Shown: positions 19,624 through 28,674 of the stretch, one piece after another | How positions within the stretch are numbered: the first letter of the stretch is position 1 | Layout of the letters: each line of letters opens with the position of its first letter | Source of the DNA: Acidobacteria bacterium OLB17 | GTDB lineage: Bacteria > Acidobacteriota > Blastocatellia > Pyrinomonadales > Pyrinomonadaceae | NCBI GenBank assembly: GCA_001567505.1 | Contig: LLEU01000052.1 | Span: 1 to 44,747 of the forward strand | Reading direction: 5' to 3' | DNA length: 44,747 bases | The notes under the pieces: generated by a model | Told to the model about the DNA's origin: nothing | Seen by the model: only the letters and a program-made list of their open reading frames with translations | Databases searched by the model: none | Made by a program: the position numbers and the translations under genes

Positions 19624-20247
19624 ATGATCATTTGTCATAAATGCGGTACAGGCAATCCGGAAACAGCGAAGTTCTGCGACGAGTGCGGCACACGCATCGA
19701 TGCAGCACCGGCCCCGCCGGCCGTGCAGGCAGTTCCCGAAGCCGGCACCCCCGCGTACGTTCCCCCGGCCACGGACCCGACGGTACCGCCGCCGGCCCCT
19801 GCCGAGCTCCCACAGAGTGCGCACGTCACGGAGGCCGACCCGACCCCGCCTGTCATGCCTGCGCCCTTTCAAGCCGAGACCACGGCCCCGACGGAGACCG
19901 CTCCAGTAACGACGATCAGCGCGAAGCTCGTGATCGAGCGAGGAGATGGACAGCAAATAGAATTCCCGCTCTCGGGAACAGAAGCAACGATCGGCCGATG
20001 GGACGCTGATAACGGCGTTTTCCCCGACGTTGACCTCGACCAGTATGATGCCGAGGCAAAGGTCTCCAGACGGCACGCCCGCATCAAAATTGCGAACGGC
20101 CGATATACGATCGAGGACCTTGGGTCAACGAACGGGACTTATGTTAACCGTGGACGACGCCTTTTGCCGGGCAATCCACACTTGATCGAAGATAACGACG
20201 AAGTTATCGTCGGAAAGACATTTTTGAGGTTTAGAACCAATAAGTAG
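19624..20247 (+). CDS. Zinc-ribbon FHA-domain protein
   Basis: 208 residues from the ATG at 19624: a zinc ribbon (MIICHKCGTGNPETAKFCDE, ending CGTR), a Pro/Ala/Thr-rich linker of about 85 residues, then a forkhead-associated domain (ATIGRWDADNGVFPDVDLDQ, KVSRRHARIK, EDLGSTNGTYVNRG). FHA domains bind phosphothreonine, so this is likely a substrate or partner of the kinase encoded 13 bp downstream. The open frame extends upstream to 19522, but that part is not protein-like and the zinc ribbon marks the real start. Confidence 0.9.
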   Translation: MIICHKCGTGNPETAKFCDECGTRIDAAPAPPAVQAVPEAGTPAYVPPATDPTVPPPAPAELPQSAHVTEADPTPPVMPAPFQAETTAPTETAPVTTISAKLVIERGDGQQIEFPLSGTEATIGRWDADNGVFPDVDLDQYDAEAKVSRRHARIKIANGRYTIEDLGSTNGTYVNRGRRLLPGNPHLIEDNDEVIVGKTFLRFRTNK

Positions 20248-20260
20248 CCCGAAAGAGTCG

Positions 20261-22327
20261 ATGCTCGCTTGTCCTGAATGCGCCTCCGAGGTCGCGGATA
20301 ATGATATCTACTGCCCATACTGCGGGATCTCACTCCGCCCGGCCGAGCTTGCTCCCGAACCGGACGACCCGTACGCACAAACGATCGTCACGTCCGCGTC
20401 GGAGCTGCCGATCCCTCCGATATCGGTAACGCCGAATACCGCCGAGCCGATCGCGTCGATCGAGCCCGCGGAAGCAACTCGACCTGAAGATGCTGCCCGG
20501 CGTGAAGGTGCTCAAGCCGTTGTTACGCCCTCGACGGATGACGAGGTGCGGCCGGACGCCGGCCCGCCCGAGGCGTCGACATTTGAGCCTCCGGAGCGAT
20601 CGATCGATCTCGATGCCACATTGAACGACTACACGCCCTCAGCTCCGGTCGAAACTCTCCCGGAGTCGGAAGTTGCTCAGGCCGCTACGGATGAATCGCC
20701 GGAAATTGAACATTCTGATGTTGCTGCGGCACCCGAGACCCCGGTCGTCCATGATCGTGAAGAACCTCAGGTACACGAAGCCCAGGATTCGGCCGTCGAG
20801 GCAACGCCGCCTTCCGTGCAGGCTGCCCCGGTCGCCGAAGCTCCCGCGAATGACCCTGCTCCCCTTCAGGCCGGGGCTGCTCCAGCTTCGGAAACCTCAT
20901 CGATCTCGGGCGACTCAGGGAAGAACTCGAAGCCCCGGCTTCAGACCTTGTCGGGCGGAACCGTCCTTAACAATCGCTACGAGATCATTAGCAAGATCGG
21001 CGGCGGCGGCATGGGTGCCGTTTACTTGGCGAACGACCGCAACCTCGGGGGTGTCCAACGTGCCGTAAAGGAAATGGTGCAGGCCCATATCGAGGATGCA
21101 CAGCAGGCAAAGGCGATCGAGGATTTCCGTCGCGAATCGATGATCCTCTCTTCGCTCGATCATCCTTCGATCCCGACGATATACGACTATTTTTTTGATT
21201 CTTCCGAAGGCCGTTTCTACCTTGTGATGAAGTACATCTCAGGCGGCGACCTCGCGGGCCGTCTTCGAGCTGCTCCCGAAGGCCGGATCGATGAGCTCAC
21301 GGTCGCAGAATGGGGCTTTCAGATCGCTGACGTTCTTTCGTATCTTCACAATCTGCCGCAGAGGATCGTCTATCGTGACCTCAAGCCCTCGAACGTGATG
21401 CTTGACGGATCGACGGGCAAGATAATGCTTATTGACTTCGGCATCGCAAGGAGCGTGAATCAGATCGAAGAGCGCGGCGTAACCGCGGTCGGGACCATGG
21501 GATACGCTCCGCCCGAACTCTTCAGCGGCAATGTCGAACCCCGTTCGGACATCTACAGCCTGGGATCGACAATGTTCCACCTGATGACGGGTGCCGATCC
21601 ACAGAACAATCCGCTGCTGATCTTCGACTTCGAAAAGAATCCGCGGCCGCGGCAGATCAATCCGCGCCTTTCCGATCAGATCGAGAAGATCTTGATGCGG
21701 TGTGTCGAGTATAACGCCGAAAAACGCTTTGCGAACGCTGCGGAACTGCGTGATGTTCTTGGACAGCACGCTGACGACCTACGGGCCGGGCGTGCTACAT
21801 TTGGCGTGAACGCACAACAGGCGGTTCCCGTTCCCGCCGATCAGACAGTATTTTGCGGATTCTGTGGGCAGAGGATCGTCGCAGCCGATGTTTTCTGCGC
21901 TTTCTGCGGAGCACGCCAGCCCTTGACACAAAGTGCGCCGCTGCCGGCTGCCCTGCCATTTCCTAACCCAAATCGCTCGGTCAGGACCGCCAGGCTTATC
22001 GTAGATGGAACAAGCGACCTTGAAGCTCCCGTCTTTATGATCGAAAAGCATGAGAACCTTCTCGGACGGCGAGATCCGATGTCAAATATCTTCCCAGAGG
22101 TCGATCTCTCGAAATATGACCCGCAGACGAAGATCTCGCGTCGCCACGCAAGGATCATCCACGACGGCGTCGATTTTCTCGTCGAGGACCTCGGGTCATC
22201 AAACGGCACGACCATCCTAACGACCGAAAGCGGCAATCTGCGGCTCCGGCCGAACCAACCGCATCGCCTTGCCAATGGCGACCGAATTAAATTAGGCGAC
22301 ACCACTCTGCATTTTTGGGTCGGTTAG
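20261..22327 (+). CDS. Serine/threonine protein kinase with zinc ribbons and FHA domain
   Basis: 688 residues. Order: N-terminal zinc ribbon (CPECASEVADNDIYCPYCG), disordered Pro/Glu/Ala linker to about residue 225, and a Hanks-type kinase with glycine loop IGGGGMGAVYLA, Lys in RAVKEM, catalytic YRDLKPSNVML, Mg-binding IDFGIARS, GTMGYAPPEL and PRSDIYSLGSTMFHLMTG. A second zinc ribbon (FCGFCGQRI...FCAFCGARQ) precedes a C-terminal FHA domain (LLGRRDPMSNIFPEVDLSKY, RRHARI, DLGSSNGT). There is no transmembrane helix, so it is a soluble kinase. The HRD motif is YRD, as in many bacterial PknB-type kinases I recall. The operon also encodes an FHA-linked PP2C phosphatase, so this is a phosphorylation/dephosphorylation module. 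Confidence 0.95.
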   Translation: MLACPECASEVADNDIYCPYCGISLRPAELAPEPDDPYAQTIVTSASELPIPPISVTPNTAEPIASIEPAEATRPEDAARREGAQAVVTPSTDDEVRPDAGPPEASTFEPPERSIDLDATLNDYTPSAPVETLPESEVAQAATDESPEIEHSDVAAAPETPVVHDREEPQVHEAQDSAVEATPPSVQAAPVAEAPANDPAPLQAGAAPASETSSISGDSGKNSKPRLQTLSGGTVLNNRYEIISKIGGGGMGAVYLANDRNLGGVQRAVKEMVQAHIEDAQQAKAIEDFRRESMILSSLDHPSIPTIYDYFFDSSEGRFYLVMKYISGGDLAGRLRAAPEGRIDELTVAEWGFQIADVLSYLHNLPQRIVYRDLKPSNVMLDGSTGKIMLIDFGIARSVNQIEERGVTAVGTMGYAPPELFSGNVEPRSDIYSLGSTMFHLMTGADPQNNPLLIFDFEKNPRPRQINPRLSDQIEKILMRCVEYNAEKRFANAAELRDVLGQHADDLRAGRATFGVNAQQAVPVPADQTVFCGFCGQRIVAADVFCAFCGARQPLTQSAPLPAALPFPNPNRSVRTARLIVDGTSDLEAPVFMIEKHENLLGRRDPMSNIFPEVDLSKYDPQTKISRRHARIIHDGVDFLVEDLGSSNGTTILTTESGNLRLRPNQPHRLANGDRIKLGDTTLHFWVG

Positions 22328-22358
22328 TTTAGACTTACGTTTTTAGTGTATTGACCAA

Positions 22359-22832
22359 ATGGCAGCAGCTCTAGACGCTCGATCGACCGACCAAGACACG
22401 CTTGAGGACTTTACAGCACCTTTCCTCCTGCGGTGCGGGGCCGTGATGATCGATTACATCATTTTCCTTATCCTGCCTGTCGGCGGGCTTCTTTCGGCGC
22501 AGATGTTTGCCGGCGGGCTGAATATCGTAACGGACGCAACGCTCTGGTTCCTGGCGTCGCTGATCTCGGTCGTGAACGTGATCCTGCTTCCGCTCATATG
22601 TCGGAAGAGTATCGGAAAGATGCTGACCGGCCTGCAGATCATCTCTTCAAAGGGCGAGACTGCCGGAACCGGGGCGGTTCTGTTTCGCCAGACGATCGGT
22701 TATGGCCTAACGCTTGGGACCCTCGGCCTCGGATTCCTGATCTGTCTCTTTACGCCAAAGGCCAGGGCGCTTCACGATTACCTGTGCGGAACACGCGTCG
22801 TCCGAGCAACACGCCGCGAGATCATCTCATAA
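22359..22832 (+). CDS. RDD family membrane protein
   Basis: 157 residues with three hydrophobic helices. The N-terminal part (FLLRCGAVMIDYIIFLILPV) carries the R...D layout of RDD proteins, followed by LICRKSIGKMLTGLQIISSK and a third helix ending in KARALHDYLCGTRVVRA (AxHD...V). RDD proteins are small membrane proteins of unclear role. It lies inside the FHA/kinase/phosphatase operon, 31 nt after the kinase and 2 nt before the phosphatase, so it could be a membrane partner for this signalling set. Confidence 0.88.
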   Translation: MAAALDARSTDQDTLEDFTAPFLLRCGAVMIDYIIFLILPVGGLLSAQMFAGGLNIVTDATLWFLASLISVVNVILLPLICRKSIGKMLTGLQIISSKGETAGTGAVLFRQTIGYGLTLGTLGLGFLICLFTPKARALHDYLCGTRVVRATRREIIS

Positions 22833-22834
22833 AA

Positions 22835-24499
22835 ATGGCCTATTTACACATCATTAGTGCAAATCGCCCGGAAGAGGTCGTGGAGCTTGTAAAGCTGAGG
22901 ACGACCGTCGGCAGATCGGCGCGCAGCGATGTCTGTATCCCGGATGCTTTTGCGTCACGACTTCATGCCGAGATCAGACGCGAGAATGACGTTTACTGGC
23001 TTCAAGATCTCGGCTCCGCTAACGGAACGCGCTACAACGGAAACATTTTGACCACTGCCGTCCCGCTTGTGACGGGCGGGTCGATCCAGATCGGTGAGAC
23101 GACCTTGCGGTTTGAGGATGATAACGTCTCTTCGCGCTTTAACAGTGCGCAGCTGATAGCCGATACGACCGCGGGCCTCGATCCGTCTCAAACCATCTCC
23201 TTGAATGCGAGACGCAATCCGACGACCGAGATCCTCGAGTCCCAGACATCGAGCCGTACCGACCTGCTCGGCTTGATCAGCAAGGTCGGTGTCGCCCTTC
23301 TAGCTTCGCGCGGCCTTGACGAGGTGCTCGACCAGGTCGCCTCGCTTGTGTTTGAGGCTGTCCCCGCTGAACGTGTGATCATCATGCTCCGGGAACAGGG
23401 CACAAAGGACGAGATGCAGGTCAAGGTGGCTCGCGCCCGTGGTGAGGCCGAGAGGTTAAAGGAAGTTCGGATCAGCCGCAACATTATGGTCGAGGTCGTT
23501 GACCAGGGCAAGTCCGTCTTGACCTCCGATGCCCAGCACGACCCTAAGTTCGCAAGCCAGACCATTGTTCTTCAAGGTATTCGCAGCGTCCTTGCGGTCC
23601 CGCTTAGTGTCGATGAGAGTGATGTTTTCGGACTGATCTACGCGGATTCGCCGACCCATGAAGCAACGTTCAAGCCCGAACATCTAGATATTCTGACGAC
23701 GCTTGCATCGGTCGCTTCGATCCGTGTCGAGAACGCGAGCCTCACCGAAGCTCGTATCGAACGGCAGCGGATGGAACGTGAGCTTGAGCTTGCGACCGAG
23801 ATACAGCAGCGTTTTCAGCCTGCTGGGCCGCCGAAGGTGAGCGGCTATGAATTTCAGGGTATCTCATTCTCCTGCTACGAGATCGGCGGCGATTATTATG
23901 ATTTCATTCCGCGGCCTGACGGGCGAATGCTCTTTGCTCTCGGCGATGTTTCCGGCAAAGGAACGGCCGCCGCGTTGTTGATGTCGAGCCTGCACGCTGC
24001 GATCCATGCTCAGGTCGCCGCGAATCGTGAGCTTGACGTTACCGTCGCCTCGATCAACGCCTATCTGTCGGAGAACACGCCGGCGAACCGCTTTGTAACG
24101 CTTTTTGTGGCCGAACTTGATCCGCCGACCGGCCGCGTAAAATTCATCAACTGCGGCCACAATCCGCCGCTGATCGGGCGAGCGAACGGCTCCGTTGAGC
24201 AATTGGCGTCCGGCGGACTGCCGCTTGGTATCATTCCAACCGCCGAATACGACTCGGGATTGGTAACGCTCGGCCCCGGAGACGTCCTGGTCGCTTATTC
24301 TGACGGCGTTTCTGAGGCGAATAACATAAATGAAGAGGAATTCGGCCTCGACCGACTGACGAAGGTCGTTCAGGCAAACATCACCGCCTCGGCCTCAGGG
24401 CTTCGGGACAAGGTCGAATCTGCGTTGTCCGCTTTCACAGGGACGGCGCCCGCGAATGACGACATAACGCTCGTGATAGTAAAAAAGGCGGCGCAGTAA
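22835..24499 (+). CDS. FHA-GAF-PP2C (SpoIIE-type) serine phosphatase
   Basis: 554 residues from the ATG at 22835. N-terminal FHA domain (TVGRSARSDVCIPDAFASRL, DLGSANGTRYNG), a GAF domain (about residues 145-300; VFEAVPAERVIIML, VLAVPLSVDESDVFGLIYAD), a short coiled coil (RIERQRMERELELATEIQQR), then a SpoIIE/RsbU phosphatase: GGDYYDF, GDVSGKGTAAALLMSSLH, INCGHNPPL, YSDGVSEA, NDDITLVI with the metal-binding aspartates. The frame is open upstream into the RDD gene, but FHA homology fixes the start. It is probably the opposing enzyme to the kinase in the same operon, directed to partners by its FHA domain. Confidence 0.94.
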   Translation: MAYLHIISANRPEEVVELVKLRTTVGRSARSDVCIPDAFASRLHAEIRRENDVYWLQDLGSANGTRYNGNILTTAVPLVTGGSIQIGETTLRFEDDNVSSRFNSAQLIADTTAGLDPSQTISLNARRNPTTEILESQTSSRTDLLGLISKVGVALLASRGLDEVLDQVASLVFEAVPAERVIIMLREQGTKDEMQVKVARARGEAERLKEVRISRNIMVEVVDQGKSVLTSDAQHDPKFASQTIVLQGIRSVLAVPLSVDESDVFGLIYADSPTHEATFKPEHLDILTTLASVASIRVENASLTEARIERQRMERELELATEIQQRFQPAGPPKVSGYEFQGISFSCYEIGGDYYDFIPRPDGRMLFALGDVSGKGTAAALLMSSLHAAIHAQVAANRELDVTVASINAYLSENTPANRFVTLFVAELDPPTGRVKFINCGHNPPLIGRANGSVEQLASGGLPLGIIPTAEYDSGLVTLGPGDVLVAYSDGVSEANNINEEEFGLDRLTKVVQANITASASGLRDKVESALSAFTGTAPANDDITLVIVKKAAQ

Positions 24500-24520
24500 G
24501 AGGCTGAAAAACGCAATTAG

Positions 24521-24557
24521 AAAGGCTCCGACGCAAACGCGCTTCGGAGCCTTTTTT
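24521..24557. terminator. Strong intrinsic terminator after the phosphatase gene
   Basis: AGGCTCCGA / TCGGAGCCT stem of 9 bp with a TTTTTT tail on the plus strand, 20 nt after the phosphatase stop. Read from the minus strand it is also a stable hairpin but with a weaker T tract (TTTCTAATTG). Confidence 0.92.
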
Positions 24558-24656
24558 CTTTGAGAAGACCGAAGTCTCTTGTGTTTCGTTGAAAAATAGC
24601 GGGAAGCACATGAAAAATCGGCCTTTTTTATGGCACAATCCCCAGCTGTAACTTCT
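24558..24656. other. Gene-free stretch downstream of the riboswitch
   Basis: About 100 bp between the terminator hairpin and the aptamer. On the minus strand it contains AAAAAAGGCC followed by GATTTTTC and an open frame starting MCFPLFFNE that lacks a ribosome binding site and runs across the terminator into the antisense of the phosphatase gene. I do not regard that frame as a gene. Nothing else is visible. Confidence 0.6.
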
Positions 24657-24798
24657 TTGCCACACCTACGAGGTTAGCTGACGGGCTAGGAACGAAAGAG
24701 TATCCCCTCGACAATTTTGTCGATTAGCCCCTGCCGCGAAAAGGTTCGCGAGCATTGGTTCCCCCGTGCCGTTATACGTTGACGGCTTCGGCGATCGA
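24657..24798 (-). promoter_or_regulatory. Cyclic di-AMP riboswitch (ydaO-yuaA family)
   Basis: Reading the minus strand, the ordered conserved blocks of the ydaO-yuaA aptamer are present: GCCGAA at 24786-24794, a short CCGT...ACGG hairpin, ACGGGGGAACCA, GGGGCTAATCGAC with its GTCGA partner, AGGGGATACTCTTTCGTTCC, then AGCCCGTCAGCTAACC and TCGTAGG. This matches, block for block, the Thermoanaerobacter aptamer as I remember it. The element senses cyclic di-AMP and usually controls wall-remodelling or potassium/osmolyte genes. Here only about 155 nt lie between it and the convergent phosphatase gene, with no credible ORF, so it has no visible target. The gene upstream of it (DUF420) ends 97 nt before. 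Confidence 0.93.
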
Positions 24799-24894
24799 AT
24801 TTTCAACATTGGAATGATAACACAGGAGTGCGCTCCCATTCCAGACCTTTTGACGCGCTCCGCGAAAAAATGGTTGGATGTATCCGAACTTTTT

Positions 24895-25341
24895 TTATCG
24901 GCCGGGATAAAAATGATAAAGCATCATGTAAACGGTCACTCCCGTCATCGACACATACAGCCAGATCGGCATCACGAGCCGGGCGATCTTTCGGTGTTTT
25001 GCAAAATTCCGCTTTAACGCGTGGTACAGCGTTATCAGCACGAAGGGCCCGATGCCTGCCGCGAGGATCGTATGCGAGAGAAGGATCGTAAAGTAGATCG
25101 GCCGAATAAGCCCTTCGCCTGTGAATCGTGAAGGCCCAAGCCCGTATGCGTAGGTCAGCAATGTGTGATACGTGAGGTATGACACGACAAATATCGACGA
25201 GATGATAGTTGCCGCGAGCATGCAGAACCGATGAGCCTGGACCTTCTTCTTTAAAATGAACACGAACCCGCTTGCGAGGAAGAGCCCGCTTGTGAGATTC
25301 AAGGCGCCATTCAAATGGGGAAAGATCTGCAGAGCGTCCAT
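24895..25341 (-). CDS. DUF420 family membrane protein (cytochrome oxidase-linked)
   Basis: 148 residues from the ATG at 25341, which shares one base with the stop of the cox subunit III gene (TAATG). Four hydrophobic segments: HLNGALNLTSGLFLASGFVF, FCMLAATIISSIFVVSYLTY, FTILLSHTILAAGIGPFVLI and WLYVSMTGVTVYMMLYHFY. Conserved histidines are in PHLNG, YHTLL, LSHT and KHRKIAR. These fit the DUF420 family, commonly found beside ctaB and cox genes and sometimes compared with CtaG/CtaM-like assembly proteins. A heme or copper role is inferred only from context. The frame is open upstream, but that part overlaps coxC and is not used. Confidence 0.85.
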   Translation of the reverse strand: MDALQIFPHLNGALNLTSGLFLASGFVFILKKKVQAHRFCMLAATIISSIFVVSYLTYHTLLTYAYGLGPSRFTGEGLIRPIYFTILLSHTILAAGIGPFVLITLYHALKRNFAKHRKIARLVMPIWLYVSMTGVTVYMMLYHFYPGR

Positions 25342-26081
25342 TAAGCCCAAAAACCCAACAATCCGACGATCACTATCCAAAGGCCGCCCATCATATGCCA
25401 ATACCAGCCGACTACCTGTCCGATCGTCTTGCGCCTTTCGACCTCGAATTCGCTGATCGGAGGATTCCAAGCACGAAGTACAATGGATGACATCGCGACG
25501 ATCCCGCCGAGCACGTGCAGGGCGTGGAGGGCCGTCAGGATATAGAAGAAGCCGGCGTAGGGATTGCCGTAAGCATAGACGCCCCACGAGATCAGCTCCA
25601 GCCATAGAACAAGCTGCGACGAGATGAAGCAGCCGCCCAGGACCGTCGCGATCAACAGCCATTTCTTCGCCTTCAGATGTTCTTCAGCCATCAGGGCGCG
25701 TTCGGCGACGATATAAGCGACACTGCTCAAGATGATTATCGCCGTGCTCACCCAAACTTGGATCGGCAGATCGAATGGCTTCCATTCGGTCGAACCGTTC
25801 GTCTTTAGAACAAGATAGGCAGAGATCATTCCTCCAAAGGTCATTACCACGACCATTAAAAGGAAGTACGTGAGCATTCGTGTCTTTGCCGCATTCGGAC
25901 GAGTTGCGTCGTCAAAACGCTTCCGGTCGTCATCGCCGCCGTCAGGACCGCTTCCGCCGCCGCCATTGCCTTTAGGGCCGCGTGGATCGCCGCCTCCCGG
26001 CCCGGAACTGGTCAGCCCCGGCCGCTTTCGTCGTTTTTCGTCAACGACCTCGTCCAGTGTATCGGCAACTCCGACCTTCAT
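25341..26081 (-). CDS. ctaE: Cytochrome c oxidase subunit III
   Basis: 246 residues. An unusual glycine-rich charged N-terminus (about residues 20-60, GGGSGPDGGDDD) precedes five hydrophobic segments of the heme-copper oxidase subunit III fold: MLTYFLLMVVVMTFGGMISA, VWVSTAIIILSSVAYIVAER, LLIATVLGGCFISSQLVLWL, FFYILTALHALHVLGGIVAM and VGWYWHMMGGLWIVIVGLLG. The ALHALHVLGG and YWHMMGGLW motifs are diagnostic. The five-helix form is typical of short subunit III. It overlaps ctaB (ATGA) and DUF420 (TAATG). Subunits I and II are not in the window. Confidence 0.93.
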   Translation of the reverse strand: MKVGVADTLDEVVDEKRRKRPGLTSSGPGGGDPRGPKGNGGGGSGPDGGDDDRKRFDDATRPNAAKTRMLTYFLLMVVVMTFGGMISAYLVLKTNGSTEWKPFDLPIQVWVSTAIIILSSVAYIVAERALMAEEHLKAKKWLLIATVLGGCFISSQLVLWLELISWGVYAYGNPYAGFFYILTALHALHVLGGIVAMSSIVLRAWNPPISEFEVERRKTIGQVVGWYWHMMGGLWIVIVGLLGFWA

Positions 26082-26980
26082 CTCTTATCGATGACCATCA
26101 ACAAAAAGAGCAGCGGCAAATAGATGACCGTCACGAGAAGCAGCTTCCGTGCGGCCTTATCGGTCTTCTCGACCGCGCATTTGACGCTTGCGTAAAGGAT
26201 CCACACCCCGAGAATGATCGCGGCGGCTAGAAAGATGAAACCCGAATGAGCAAAGAAGAACGGTGCGAAGCTGACAGGAACCAGCATGATCGTAAAGAGC
26301 ACGATCTGCCGCATCGTGATGCGGCCACTCGGTTCGACGACCGGTAGCATAACGATGCCCGCGCGCTTGTATTGCTCACGATATAGCCACGCGATCGCAA
26401 AAAAGTGAGGGAACTGCCAAAGGAACTGGATCAGGAAGAGTGCCCACGCAAGGAGCGTAATGTTCCCGGTAGCGGCCGTCCAGCCCATCAATGGCGGTAG
26501 GGCACCCGGAATGGCACCAATGGCCGTCGATGCACTCGTTCGGGTCTTGAGCGGCGTATAAACGAGGTTATAACCCACGATCACCGCAAGGCCGAGATAC
26601 GCAGTAAGCGGATTCACAAGGAAGAACAACCCGACCTCCGCGATAACGCACTGCAATAAGCCAAATATAAGGGCCTCGTATCTGGTTACCCGCCCTGTCG
26701 GAAGCGGACGTTTCGCGGTTCGCTCCATCTTCGGGTCGATCGCACGTTCGGCGTATTGATTGAGCGTTGCGACACCGAACGCCAAGAGGCAGATCGCAAC
26801 CATCGCGATGGCGAACGTCACGACATCAAAGCCGCCGCGGCTGCCCATATAGAAGCCCGCGGCACTCGTCAGTACCAAGAGAAAAGCGATACGCGGCTTT
26901 GTAAGCTCGAAGTATGCCCCGAACTTCTCTCGAAGCCCTACGGCCCTAAGCCCTTCAATGTCGCTTGCAGCAGACGCCAT
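26078..26980 (-). CDS. ctaB: Heme O synthase (protoheme IX farnesyltransferase)
   Basis: Membrane UbiA-superfamily prenyltransferase that farnesylates heme b for aa3/bo-type oxidases. About 300 residues from the ATG at 26980 (MASAASDIEG), just before the conserved YFELTKPRIAFLLVLT; the frame is open to 27076 but the extension is not conserved-looking. Key motifs: NQYAERAIDPKMERTAKRPL (first Asp-rich motif, with Glu where many homologues have Asp) and YTPLKTRTSASTAIGAIPGA, plus about eight membrane helices. It heads a tightly overlapping ctaB-ctaE-DUF420 cluster. Confidence 0.94.
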   Translation of the reverse strand: MASAASDIEGLRAVGLREKFGAYFELTKPRIAFLLVLTSAAGFYMGSRGGFDVVTFAIAMVAICLLAFGVATLNQYAERAIDPKMERTAKRPLPTGRVTRYEALIFGLLQCVIAEVGLFFLVNPLTAYLGLAVIVGYNLVYTPLKTRTSASTAIGAIPGALPPLMGWTAATGNITLLAWALFLIQFLWQFPHFFAIAWLYREQYKRAGIVMLPVVEPSGRITMRQIVLFTIMLVPVSFAPFFFAHSGFIFLAAAIILGVWILYASVKCAVEKTDKAARKLLLVTVIYLPLLFLLMVIDKR

Positions 26981-27173
26981 AACGTGAATTTGCGATCCCT
27001 TTCGCTCTTTCGATCCCAACCCAAAAGCCGAAATTATAAGAATACCTTTACGTAGCCGTTTTTCCAAAATTTCCACAGATAATGAGGCCCCGTTTGTCTA
27101 AGTAGCCGCATTAATCTTTAGTCAACGTGGAAAACTCCCTTTCGGTAAGGTATTCTGCTTATTTAAAAGTATT

Positions 27174-28672
27174 ATGTCTGCTGCAGAAGAGACGATCAAA
27201 GCCCCACCTTCGCGAGTCCCGAAGGCCGCGCTGTTCATACGGTTCATCGACTGGATCAGTTCCGTTCGGTTCGGCGTAACGCTACTCTGCATTCTGGTCG
27301 TCCTTTCGATGGTCGGAATGCTGATCCTTCAGCAGAATGTAAGCGGCTTTGATGCTTATTACGCGTCGCTGACGCCTGCCGAGAAAACCATCTACGGGGC
27401 ACTCGGCCTGTTCGATATTTATCACGCCTGGTATTTCGAGTTCATGCTGCTCGTGCTCTCCCTGAATATCGTGCTCGCATCGATCGACCGATTCCCTTCC
27501 GCTTGGAGCTATATCGTCAAGCCGAAACTAACAGCCACACGTAAATGGCTAGAGGTAAAGAAACTTACCGAAACAAGGCAGTTCCCGGGCAAGACCGCCT
27601 CAGAAGCGGCTGCGGAGATCGCCTCCGTGTTTAAGAGCAACGGCCTGAAGCCCACGGTCACAACGACGGACGAGGCGACATTCGTGCTCGGCGAATCCGG
27701 GAAATGGAACCGCTTGGGCGCTTACGTAGTCCATCTGGCGCTAATTATCCTTTTTATGGGTCATTGGGTCGCATTGCAGACCGGCTTCGACGCAGACGTC
27801 CGTATGGTTCCGGGACAGAAGACCGAGCAGATCCAACTCATCGAGTACAACCTTGATAAGAAGGAGCGATATAACGTCCAGCTTCCATTCTCGATCACCT
27901 GCACCGACATCCAGCAGCAGTTGATCGATGAGGCCGGTCCTATCGACGTACAGAACACGCTGGACTGGCGCACTGAGGTTCGCATTGCCGATCCGGCGTA
28001 CGGCACTTATACGGCCGATGTGAGCCTGAACAAGCCGCTGAACTATCGCGGCTATCGATTCTTTCAGGCGCAGTCGATCCCGATCGGGAATGCAAGGACC
28101 GTCACCTTGAACCTGACGCCCGAGAACGGCGGCCCTGCCGAGACGATCAAGGTCCAGCGTAATGGATTTACGACCCTAGCTGACGGGACAAAGGTCGAAT
28201 ATGCGGACTTCCAGCCCGACTTCACCATCGGCCCGAACGGCCAGGCAGACACACGCAGCAGCGATTATAAGAATCCGGTCGCGATCCTTAACGTACGCCC
28301 CCGGGCGGCGAGACGACACGCGTCTTTGCTTTTGCCCGCGAGATCGGCGGAAATGCACCGATCGCGGCGCCGAAGCTCGGCTATAAGTGGCGGCTTGGGG
28401 AGTTCGAGAAATCGCCCTACGCCCACGTACTCTCGATCAAATACGACCCGTACAACGCATCCTTCATCGCTTGGTATATAGGCGGATTCGGCCTCGTCGG
28501 TGCGTTGGGATTCGTGTTCTTCGTGTCGCACAGACGCGTTTGGGCGAGGATCGAGACCCGCGAGGACGGAACGACGGAAGCCGTGATCGCTGGCGAAAGC
28601 AATCGTAACCCGAACGGTATGGAAGACAAATTCGGCCAGATCTCAAAGGCTCTTGACAAAGAGGAATCATAA
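27174..28672 (+). CDS. resB: Cytochrome c biogenesis protein ResB/Ccs1, frameshifted in the 3' third
   Basis: System II cytochrome c maturation protein that works with CcsA to deliver heme to apocytochromes. Features: N-terminal TM after FIRFIDWISSVRFGVTLLCI, second TM (YFEFMLLVLSLNIVLASIDR), third (VVHLALIILFMGHWVA), then a large periplasmic region with KPLNYRGYRFFQAQS. As printed the frame breaks after AILNV. Adding one base to the C5 run at 28298-28302 restores PPGGETTRVFAFAREIGGNA, a last TM (FIAWYIGGFGLVGALGFVFF) and a stop at 28670-28672, 2 nt before ccsA. Printed as is, the frame would end at 28481 without the last TM. I judge it one intact gene with an indel. Confidence 0.9.
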
Positions 28673-28674
28673 AG

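Noticed and set aside
22433..22834. Long N-terminal extension of the FHA-GAF-PP2C frame
   Set aside because: It overlaps the RDD gene in another frame and is Arg/Pro-rich shadow sequence; the FHA domain begins right after the ATG at 22835.
24435..24665. 76-residue minus-strand frame below the cyclic di-AMP riboswitch
   Set aside because: It has no ribosome binding site, runs through the terminator hairpin and into the antisense of the phosphatase gene, and shows no protein-like pattern, so I did not accept it as the riboswitch target.
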